Below are positions 42,297-52,000 of a DNA stretch of 64,000 bases, piece by piece (position 1 is the first letter of the stretch; each line of letters opens with the position of its first letter). The translations under genes and the position numbers were made by a program. The notes below the pieces were generated by a model. The model was given only the letters and a program-made list of their open reading frames with translations, was not told where the DNA came from and did no database searches. The DNA comes from Heterotrichella gracilis (lineage: Eukaryota; Sar; Xanthophyceae; Tribonematales; Xanthonemataceae): NCBI GenBank assembly GCA_032358255.1, contig JAULBX010015644.1:28035-92034 (forward strand), written 5' to 3'.

Positions 42297-45200
42297 TCAC
42301 GTGTGCACCTTGAAGCACTCCTCTGCAGTGTTGGGCTCCTGGGCCTTCAAGCTGCACGCAACATGGGGGTTTGGGGTTTAGAGTTTAGGACTGCTAATTT
42401 TGCAAGCTGCATGGTAAGGTGTAGGGTCTAATGTGTTGGGCTCCTGGGCCTTCAAGCTGCATGCCACAGGGGGTTTAGGATTTAGGGTTTAGGGTTAGGG
42501 TTGAAGGTATAGGGTGTAGGGCTCCTGGGCCTTTAAGCTGCACGCAACAGGGGGTTTAGGGTTTAGGGTTAGTGTGTAGGGTGTAGGGCTCCTGGGGACA
42601 ACCTAAGAAACGAGGTGCGTGCGAGCCCCCGCCTATCTGGTATCCCCATTATCTCCTTGTTACCATTAATAGCATACCTGATAGCATTAGTCCATCCCTT
42701 CGTCAAAGTCCCCACCAGTGGTGGGCCTGCATGCAGCCTTGAGCAGCATCCAGCGAGTGTAGTGCAAGTTTTCACTTCATTTTAGTGACTTCTTCTAAAT
42801 TTGAAAACCCCTGGGTTAGCTCCCTCATGACTGTCCCAAAATCCCTTTAATTCCTGCTACCAATAATGCATACCTGATGGCGTATCTGTACATCCCTTCA
42901 TCAAAGTCCCCGTCGGTGGTGGGCCTGCCCGCAGCCTTGAGCAGCATCCAGCGAGTGTAGTGGGAGGTGAAAGGCTCGCCCACGTGCCAGCTGGCCTTGA
43001 TGAACACAGTCTCGTATGGGTGCATTGAGATGTGGTCATAGGTTCCGTGGCGGCTGGGGTGCACGTTGTCGTTGCAGTTCCAGTAGTGCTTGTCCCTCCA
43101 GTCAAGGTCCTGCATGCAAAAGGGTTTGTTGTTAGGGTTTAGGACTGGTTCAGGGCAGATGCATGTGTTCGTTGCAGTTCCAGTAGTGCTTGTCCCTCCA
43201 ATCAAGGTCCTGCATGTAAATCACTAGGGTTTAGGGTTTTGGGTTAGGGTTAAGGGTTGCGCCAATCAAGGTCCTGCATGTAGAGACTCCAGGGCTCAGA
43301 TTCTTGTTCTGCACTGTACGTCCTGCGTGCAAATTTGCAGACTTGACCAGCTATATTACACTTTATTTCAATTCAATATACGGTTATCATCTTACCGGGC
43401 TGTATCTCGACATGAGTGTGGCGATGTTGTACCCCGATTTCAGTATCTTCCTAGTCAGCCCACACTCGCCCATCACCAAAACCCCAATTTAACCCACCTA
43501 AACGCCCTCATGGCCCACTATACACCCATCATTACACCCAGTGGATGCTTGTAATCACCATGCATTGACTTACCGGGCTGTATCTCGATATCAACGTGGT
43601 GATGTTGTACCCCGACAAAATACCCTGGTCAGCCCATACTCGCCCATCACCACAATCCTGATTAACCCATCTAAACCCCTGGTTACCCACCAAAACGCCA
43701 TCATTACACCCGGCTGATGCTTTTAATGAGCATGATGCATGCATGCTGATGCGTGTGGATGGAGATGCATGCAATCATAATCATACCGGGCTGTATCTCG
43801 ACATGAGCGTGGCGATGTTGTACCCCGATTCCATGATGACCCTGGTCAGGCCATACTCCCCCATTACCACCACACCATCGTTGCACAGCTTGCAGGCGCG
43901 GGTGTGGAACACCCCCGCCTTCACTACCAATGCAAGCCCCGTGGCATCCAGGGCGAATGCCCAGGACTCCAGCTTGGGACCATAGCCACCTGCACCACAC
44001 ATACAAAATACAATAAGTAATTGCAGAAAATGAGCGCAAATGAAATTAGTGGAAGTTGTTGGGTATGCACGGTCATGGTTGGTGGGTTGATGATGGGTAA
44101 CCCCCGCCTCCACAACCATAGCCAGACCCATGGCATCCAGGGCGAATGCCCAGGACTCCAGCTTGGGGCCATAGCCACCTGCACCACAGTAGGTTTTCCA
44201 ATGATTCCTTGCAAAAAATAGCCACCTGGACCAAAAATGCGTTATCTAAAAGGGTTGTACAGCTTGACAAAACTTCACGTCGATTTGTTTCCGACTCTTG
44301 AGTGAAATCAGAGCCCCATGCCCAGCATTCCAACTTTGAATCATGGTTTTCATTCATTCCTTGTGATGCCATCAATTTGCAATAACTGTTTGGCAGACAG
44401 ATGGAATGCACATCCCGTTCTGAACCCTGTTGTTCCCTGCATCCAGTTCTGGGAGCACACCATGGATGAGCTCAAGCCTAAACCCTCAACCCTAAAGAGC
44501 CCCTTAAAAAAACCCGATTGTTACCTGCATCGACCTCTGGGAGGCACACCAGGGATGAGCTGACAGCCTTCACATCCCCATTGAGCCTGTCGGTGTAGGC
44601 CTGCGTCCATTGCCAGTCGGTAGGCATGTATGTTGGTAGGAAGGGCCCCCGCACCGAGCTGTTGAGGAAGATGAAGTACTTGTACCGCCTGCAACGATAG
44701 GGTTTAGAGTTTAGGACAAGATGATGTACTTGTACCGCCTGCGTTGTGCACGCACGGTTGTTAAATATGTAGGCAAGCGCACTGCTGTTTAGGGTTTAGG
44801 TCTAGGGTTTAGGTATGCATGTGGGTAGGAAGGGTATAGGAGGAGATGAAGTACTTGTACCGCAGCCAGCACGCACAGCTGTTTAGGGTTTAGGTTCTAG
44901 GTTTAGGAAGAAGTACGTTTACCCCTGCGGGGTGGGTGGGTCATGTTAATTGTGATGGTGGCCGTGAAGTGGTGCAAAGTGGCTCGCAGGCAAGGCAGGG
45001 TTGGTGAATCGCTTACTTGAGCCTGTCGCTTGCACCCATCCATTGCAGCGTGGTGTTGTGCGCCGCAAAGTCCATACCCTCGTTCTCTATCCGGTGCAGC
45101 AGCGTCAGCCCGATGCCATCCCACGCCTTGCCGACAGTCCCCACCGCCGAAGGCACCTCCCTGTAACACAAGTATTTAGATTAGACAGTTACGTGCACTC

Positions 45201-46848
45201 CAGCACAGCAGATGTTAGTTACGTGCAATCCAGCAAAACAGGTAGATTAGCAGTCAGCCTTGCACGCGTGGCCCCAAGCAGCGTGCTGGACTGCAACTAG
45301 ATTGGCCGCCAGTCTTGTACATGCGGCAGCAAACTCCGGTTTCCTGGCACTGCCAGTGGCAGGATGGGATGAATAGGTGGTGCAAACAAAACATCTTGTC
45401 GTTAGGGTTTGTTAGGGTTTTGTGCACATGGGCACCGTGTTCAAGCAGGGCGAGGGCGCCCCCGTTGACCACAGAGAATTCAGTGCACTCCTTCTTTGCT
45501 TGACACTGACAGGTTGTAATGGGTGCAGTACATTATCGGTTGACGACTGACTGCCGCGTGCGATAGGCAGATGCATGGCAAGCGGAAGCGACCCACCGAA
45601 GGCACACACACAGTTGTAGACTGGAATATTTTTCAGGGGCTCACCTGAGCACTGGGTACAGCATGTCGCAGGGGGTGCACTTGTCCCCGCTGATGACCAC
45701 CGAGAAGTCGTAAGGGTTGCATTGTGTGCAAAATAAAAAGTGTGTGAAAACCCAACCCACCCATGTCCCCTTTGCATCCTAGTCCTACATGTAATGTAGG
45801 ATGAATGTCCCCGGTGCCCATGACTGAGAAATCGGTGCAGTGATTAATAGGCAACTAGGGTTTTCCAGTTGCAACTAGGGTTTTCCAGAACACTGACACC
45901 AGCTCACCTCAGCTTAGGCACCCATGCAGTTAAACTAGGGTTTTCCAGTTGCAACTAGGGTTTTCCAGGAGCTCACCTGAGCACTGGGTACAGCATGTCA
46001 CAGGGGGTGCACTTGTCCCCGCTGATGACCACCGAAAAGTCGGTGTGTGCTGGTGCCCTGAACGCCGTCCCACCCCCCATGCCCACAGCGATGAAGAACT
46101 CCATGTTGGCCCTCTGCACGTGTGTAGGGTTTGTTAGGGTTTATGGACCATGTGGGTGCTATTGGCTGTCTACTAGGGTGTGTTGTTGGTTGCAGCTTTG
46201 AAGACCTCCATGGTGGCCCTCTGCAGTCAAAGCCATGTGGGTGTGGGTATGCGTGTGGGGTGTGGGTGTCAGTGTGGGTGTGGGTGTGGTTGTAGCTGTG
46301 GTTTCTGGTTGTAGTATGCTCAACAACAGATGGCATCAAAATATCGCAGGGCGCAAAAACGGTGGCAGGACAGAAATGCTTGGCGCCGCGTGAACATTTA
46401 CTCTGGCTGCATATTTGGGTGCACTGCTGGTGTCTGCACACAGTGCCAAGAGTGCGCTTTGCCTGGCACTGAGTGCAAACCAGTGTGCGCAGCAGGGCAT
46501 AAGCAATCCCCAAGGGCCAGTACTCCATCTTACCTGGATGTCATCTTTTTCAAAGTAGGAATAGGACACCAGTACCGGGCCAACGTCCCGTGCTGTGCCC
46601 TTGTACGCCAGGGGTATCCGAGCTACTGTGTCCAAGTTTGTGGCGATGTACACCACCAAGAAAAGCACCGGGAGCAAGTAGAGGGCCCTCCTCAACACCC
46701 GTTGCCACCTGGTTTTGCCAGCTATGTTCAGGGCATCCATGAAGAGGACCTCGCTGCCCGAGCCGGTCCTCCTTTGGTGAAGGTTGGAGCCCGTGAGTGA
46801 CATGCCTTCTGATGCGCCCTGCTGTCCCACTGCCACCTTTCCCCGCAT
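42297..46848 (-). CDS. Type II membrane glycosyltransferase-like protein (NSSVRGPF family), 7 exons
   Basis: Exons 46848-46534, 46113-45977, 45160-45017, 44688-44525, 43989-43787, 43109-42874 and 42351-42297 join in frame to 417 residues. The N-terminus is a cytosolic tail of ~50 residues with basic RWQRVLRR, then one TM segment (ALYLLPVLFLVVYIAT), typical of a Golgi type II protein. The lumenal part starts VLVSYSYFEKDD. Then come FSVVISGDKC, RYKYFIFLNSSVRGPFLPTY, GYGPKLESWAFALDATGLAL, GEYGLTRVIMESGYNIATLM and DHISMHPYETVFIKASW. The FLNSSVRGPF and GYNIATLM blocks recur in algal and protist glycosyltransferase-like proteins; I cannot name a CAZy family with certainty and see no classical DxD. 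The last 18-codon exon was recovered because its acceptor phase matches the donor at 42874. Function in matrix glycan synthesis is inferred. Confidence 0.65.
42430..42600 (-). repeat. Three acceptor-side ghosts of the type II GT terminal exon
   Basis: Forward GTTGGGCTCCTGGGCCTTCA then AGCTGCA(C/T)GC.ACA, the 5' border of exon 42351-42297, recurs at about 42438, 42514 and (partly) 42585. Each is followed by GGGGGTTTAGGGTTTAGGGTTA. In transcription sense each ghost is preceded by CCCTAAACCCTAAACCC. Confidence 0.9.
42655..42770 (-). repeat. Donor-side ghost of type II GT exon 6
   Basis: ATACCTGATAGCATTAGTCC then ATCCCTTCGTCAAAGTCCCC and AGCAGCATCCAGCGAGTGTA repeats 42872-42960, with a 5-bp loss. 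The GTATG donor is kept. Confidence 0.9.
43155..43285 (-). repeat. Acceptor-side ghosts of type II GT exon 6
   Basis: 43164-43217 copies GTTGCAGTTCCAGTAGTGCT then TGTCCCTCCA.TCAAGGTCCT (DLDWRDKHYWNCN). 43260-43280 is a shorter third copy. GTTAGGGTTTAGG words separate them. Confidence 0.9.
43390..43660 (-). repeat. Two donor-side ghosts of type II GT exon 5
   Basis: 43395-43475 and 43570-43645 repeat TACCGGGCTGTATCTCGA.AT, then TGTTGTACCCCGA and CAGCCCATACTCGCCCAT (GEYGLTRV...GYNI.TLMSRYSP). Confidence 0.9.
44095..44225 (-). repeat. Acceptor-side ghost of type II GT exon 5
   Basis: 44098-44188 copies the exon 43989 start (GYGPKLESWAFALDAMGLAM) with the CTGCACCACA border. A short scrap (ATAGCCACCTGGACC) follows at 44216. 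Confidence 0.92.
44705..44880 (-). repeat. Acceptor-side ghosts of type II GT exon 4
   Basis: GATGATGTACTTGTACCGCC|TGCG (44721) and GATGAAGTACTTGTACCGCA (44847) repeat the first ~25 nt of exon 44688 (RYKYFI), each beside TTTAGGGTTTAGG. Confidence 0.85.
45635..45850 (-). repeat. Ghosts of type II GT exon 2 (downstream side)
   Basis: 45640-45715 is a near-perfect copy of 45971-46040 (TDFSVVISGDKCTPCDMLYPVLR with its GTGAGC donor). About 45800-45840 is a decayed partial copy. CTAGGGTTTTCCAGTTGCAA is itself repeated at 45855-45970. Confidence 0.88.
46130..46310 (-). repeat. Acceptor-side ghost of type II GT exon 2 plus GTGTGG tract
   Basis: 46195-46225 repeats the exon start (GAAGACCTCCATGGTGGCCC|TCTGCAG) and is followed by a (GTGTGG)n-like simple stretch at 46233-46300, which is C/A-rich in transcription sense. 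Confidence 0.75.
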
Positions 46849-49079
46849 GTCCGAGCTACACCATGGTCTTTAGTGTGAAGATCTCAGGGACAGATAGAGG
46901 GAGGAGGTTGTGGACAACCAGTTTGTAACAACTGGAGGTGCAACAAGAGTCGACAAGGACTATGGGCGAGGGTGGCTAGGCACCACGCCTGAAGGGCATT
47001 TACCCACGAGTACGCCCAGCAGTACTAGTCTGTTATAAGAGTAAGAACAGGGAGTGTAGATGTCGATATGGGCGAGGAATGAAACGCTCTGCAAGACCTT
47101 GCCCAGGTGCTTATGCATGCATGTATGACTGACTCATTGCTAGGCGAGTACTGTGGTCCAAATTTTCAACGCGCTGCACAGCAACGCAATAACATAATTC
47201 TGCACTCCCTTTCGTCTCCACTTCCACTTTCAGCTATTTAATAATAGTGATCTGATGAACACAACCCGCCGCTGCCCCGGCGGTCCCGCCTTCTTGCTAG
47301 GCGGCCTGCTGGCCCAGCAGGCCAGAAAGAAAGGAAGAAAGGGAACGCACAGAGGCGTAGTTAGGGGGCCACTGGCTCGCACCAGGGCACCACACCAGCC
47401 AGAACCACCAGCCACATCATTTCCCCCCGAAAAAGCTTTCTTTTATTGAGACTAGAAAGGAGAAAGGAGGAAAGGGGACGCACACAGCCGTAGTGAAGGT
47501 CCCTGATGATCCCTGATAGCCTATCATGGGCTATCAGTATGGTAGCACTGCAGAGCAGTGTACTATCATGCAGTCAATACAATGCTCCTTGCCTAGTCAC
47601 TGTGGTACAAGGTATGCACCATGGAATGCCCTAAGGGTTCAAGTTGCTGCAGCAACTTGACACTGGGCATGCCCAATGCCAGGCCACTGGCCCGTGTCAT
47701 GCACGCGTGTCAGACCCAGACCCCTTAAGACTAATATTAATGCAATATTATCTAGCTACATATGTAGCTAGATAATATTGGATTATTATTCTAATTTAGT
47801 CTAAAATTCCAGTCACAATGACACTGCCCAGTGGGCTGATGTTTAGTCTCAGAGGAGCGTTGACAGACTGCAATAAATTAAATTGCAGTTTGCAAGCGTT
47901 CACAGTTGGAGAGTGGTTACGTTGTCAACTTCGACAGTGGGTTGTTCAATACTGCTAGACTACCGCCTTGTACACTCCCTAGTCAAACTTTGTCAATGAC
48001 CAGCATACTGGATGTTGTGTCAAACTTGGCAACGCTCTGGACTTGGTCTGTTAATAAGTTATTAAGCACTTGGCATAATATAAATACACTCAAATGGGCA
48101 CCTAGAATTACTGAAAAACACTCAGTGAAGTTGAACAGATATCCCTACGCTACGCCTGTGGGAAATAAAAACCCAGATCATGCAGCGATGATCAGGTATG
48201 TTTGCGCCATGGGAACCGTGAAGAAGCGGATTCAAACAGCAAATGCCAACGAAATTCAGGAAACGAAATTGACGAAAATCTGCAAGTGATACTGTAATAG
48301 CACTGTAGGGTTTGTACTTGGTGTTTCTGTCAGCAAAACTGTACCCTGACGAGGTATATGGTGCTCTGAGGTTCACACTGAAATTTTCCTTTCGATGGGC
48401 TTTGTACAAACTGTCCAATGGGTATGCCAGAAACAGCAGCTATCCTATACCAATTCAATCTCACGGGTTTCTATGAAAAACACCCTTTGATGCTTGTAGA
48501 GGTTACGGTACAGGGTTTAGGGTATTGTCACCAGAAACCCTATGGGCACATACCCCCTACAAGGCCACCGGGTGCACTACAATTCACGTGGAAAGTCTAC
48601 ATTTGGACTACCGATACGGAGGTGCATCCAAGCAATGCTGGAATATTTTCTATCATATATATACTAGTTCAATCCCATTACCCTTCTGACGTCTACAAAA
48701 TACACACTCCCACTCCAAACTCCTAGAAATGATGCTTGGTTAACGCACACTTTTGTTTCCTGAACATGTCTTCTACCCCCTGGCAGATGAAAATCAGGAG
48801 CCAGCTAATTGCAATGTCAGTGAGGCAACGGAATGTGGAGACAGGCGTGTAAAAAGAATGGGTGCTGAGCGAGCATGCGGTGCGCACATGACGGGTATGG
48901 CCAGTGCGATTCTCCTAACAGCATGAAATGAAAAGAAAGAAAATGCAGCCAATACGTGCGGCATCCTCAGCTGCTACACATCCAAGCGCAGCCCTGTGTC
49001 TGGCAATGCCCCCCAAATAAATTAGGCGCTCTCAAGTACCGCTGTCAAGTACAGCTGTCTGGGTTTAGGGTTTAGGGTG
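46849..49079. other. Intergenic stretch, no convincing gene
   Basis: 2.2 kb upstream of the type II GT gene and downstream of the GH128 gene. Short frames (for example 47906-48289 +) show no family features, no splice support and AT-rich composition. It contains the 38-bp palindrome at 47743-47780 and a loose duplication of AGAAAGG..GGGAACGCACA.AG. at about 47325 and 47455. Confidence 0.5.
47743..47780. repeat. Perfect 38-bp palindrome in an ~80-bp imperfect inverted repeat
   Basis: The bases 47743-47761 (CAATATTATCTAGCTACAT) are exactly reverse-complementary to 47762-47780. The match continues imperfectly outward (TTAAGACTAATATT / TAATTTAGTCTAA) to about 47725-47806. It could be the remnant of a foldback/MITE element or a cruciform-forming site. 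Confidence 0.85.
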
Positions 49080-52000
49080 TCAGTTGGGACCAGGAGCCAG
49101 GGCAGGCGCAGACCCTTCCACCTCCGGTGCCGCTGGCGGTGGTGGCGATGGGGAGGGTGGCGGTGGCGCAGGCGGTGGCGGCGATGGTGTGGGTGGCGGT
49201 GGCGCAGGCGGTGGCGGCGATGGTGTGGGTGGCGGTGGCGCAGGCGGTGGCGGCGATGGGGTGGGTGGCGGTGGTGATGGTGATGGCGATGGCGGTGGTG
49301 AGGTGGCAGGGCTGGGTGGTGGTGGTGGTGAGGTGGTGGGGCTGGGCGGTGGTGGGGTTGTGGTGGGGGGTGGGGGGCGCTTAAGGGGTGTGGACCTGAC
49401 CTTGGGAGAAGAGTGGTGTGGGTGCTTGTGAACCGTAGGGGAGGGTTTTGGCGAGGGTTTTGGCGAGGGCTTGGGAACCCTTGGGGAGGGTTTTGGCGAG
49501 GGGTGCTTGGCTGGCGTGTGCTTGGGGCTGGTTGGCTTTGTAGCCTTTGGCAAGTGCTTTCTGGAGGGCTTTGTAGCGGGTTTTGGCGAGTGGTTGGGTT
49601 TCAAAGGCTTGGGTTTTGGCGAAGCTGGCTTTCTAGCTGGCTTGTGTGCCGGTTTTGGTGTGGTGGGCTTGGTGGGTTTGGGCTTAGGTGAGGAAGGCTT
49701 GTGCGCTGGCTTGTGCGCAGGCTTGGGGGTGGTGGGCTTGGTGGGTTTTGGCTTGGGTGAAGAGGGTTTGTGCGCTGGCTTGTGCGCAGGCTTGGGGGTG
49801 GTGGGCTTGGTAGGTTTTGGCTTGGGGGAGGAAGGCCTGTGCACTGGCTTGTGCGCAGGTTTTGGTGTGGTGGGCTGGGGCTTGGGGGAGGAGGGCTTGT
49901 GCACTGGCTTGTGCGCTGGCTTGGGTGTGGCGGGCTTGGTGGGTTTTGGCTTGGGTGAAGAGGGCTTGTGTGCTGGCTTGTGAGCAGGTTTTGGTGTGGT
50001 GGGCTTTGATGGTTTTGGCTTGGGTGAAGAGGGCTTGTGCACTGGCTTGTGCGCTGGCTTGGGGGTGGTGGGCTTGGTAGGTTTTGGCTTGGGTGAGGAG
50101 GGCTTGTGCACTGGCTTGTGCGCTGGCTTGGGTGTGGTGGGTTTGGTAGGTTTGGGCTTGGGGGAGGAAGGCTTGTGCACAGGCTTCGGCTTGGGCGAGG
50201 ATGGTTTCCTAGGCTTGGGCGATTTCCTAGGCTTGGGTGATGAGGGCTTGGTCTTTGGGGGCGGGGGTGGGTGGGAGCCTGCACATGGTCATTGGAAGTG
50301 GTTAGCCAAGGTGCGATCAGGGGCAGTGACTCGACATCAGTGGCAGTGCAATCATTAGTAGTGCGATCAATGACAATGTGATCATTGGTAGTGGTTAGCC
50401 AAGGTGCGATCATTGGCAGTGCAATCATTGGTAGTGCGATCATTGTAGTGCGATGCCGATTGCTAGTGGTGAGCCAAGTGTGCGATCAGTGCCAATGATG
50501 TGAATGTGTGCGATCACGCCACGTGCCCGGTCACCCTAAACCCTAACAGGCCAGCAGGTGCACACCATGCAGGATCTGACATGCGCCAAATCCTGAATCC
50601 TAAACCCTAAACCTTAACAGGCCAGCAGATGCACAATTTTGCAGGGGCTCACATGCGCCAAACCCTACCGGCATGGCATACTGCACGCTAAACTAGGGTT
50701 CCTTCCTAGTGCTGTAAACCCCTTCCATCCACCCCACCACGCTGCCAGTGCCACACCTTTTTTAGGCGGCGGCGGCACGCCCTCCTCCCCAACTCCCCGG
50801 GATGGCACAGGCGCACCCCCGGGACCCAGCTCAGTCCCCTGTGAGGGCCCAAGTCCTTCACTGGGACCAGGAGCACCCCCGGGACCCAGCTCAGGGCCGG
50901 GGCCAGAAGTGGATGTGGGTGTGGGTGGAGCGCCAGGGGCCGGTGGGGGGCGGGGTGGTGAGGCCTTTTTCAGGGGGTGTTTTGCCCGCTCCTGGGCCGC
51001 CTCGATCATCGCCTGGAGGGGAGGAAAGAGTTTAGGGTTTAGGGTATTTTAGTTTGGGTTTACGTGTGCAAATGGGCAAGGTGAAATGCCCGCTCCTGGG
51101 CCGCCTCAATCATCGCCTGGGGGGAAAGGACAGGAACATTTAGGGTTTAGGGTTCTAGGGTACAGATTACAAAATGTGCACGGTCGAAAACAGTTACAAG
51201 TACAAATAAAAACTGTAGACTATAATCTGGCTGTACTGCTGGAACGCGTGTGAGTAATTGTGGAACTTTGATGCATGGCATGAGAAGGAAACAACTTGTT
51301 AAAGTTAAGCAAGAAAGATGGGAGAGTGCTATCCTTGCCTTGGTGCGCGCCGCTGCCTCCTGTCGCGCCCGCTCCTTGCCACGAGCGCGCGCCGCATCGC
51401 GCTTTGCCTTGAGCGCAGCAGCGGCCTTGGCTCGAGCCGCGGCCTCCGCCTTGCGTTGCTTTTCTAGCGACGCTTCCCTTGCCTTCTTGGCCGCCAGCGC
51501 TTTCTTCGCTGCTGCCTCCCTTGCCTTGGCGGCAGCTGCAGCAGAAAGAAATCAACATGGAATGAGCAATGAAGCAATTGAGAAAAATGAATGAAATCAT
51601 GAACTAGGCAGCAGAAAGAAATAGAAGCCATTATTGACATATAATTAAAATACAACATAAGAAAATTGTAATTGCCATGCATTGCCCTCCTAATGCCCCG
51701 CCACTCCATTCGAGCATTGACTGTATACAGTTTATCCGGTAAAGTGAGCTCTACTGCAGCAAAGTATCACAATAATATCGGATACCACCTTACCTGCCAG
51801 CTTGGCCTTTTTGGCAGCAGCCTCGCGGGCCTTCTTGGCAGCAAGCGCCTTGGCTGCTGCTGCTTCCCGCGCCTTCTTGGCAGCTAGCGCTTTCTTTGCG
51901 GCTGCCTCCCGGGCCTTTTTGGCAGCCGCGGCCCTGCGCGCAGCATCTTGCTTCTTGCGCAGTGCCGCTGCCTTGGCTTTGGCTTTGGCGAGGGCAATGG

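Noticed and set aside
47906-48289. 127-codon + frame in the intergenic region
   Set aside because: AT-rich, no domain, no splice support, and no similarity to anything recognised.
49084-50080. Plus-strand Gly/Leu/Val-rich frames up to 170 codons
   Set aside because: Antisense of the Pro-rich tail repeats; they end within the repeat and have no start context or partner exons.
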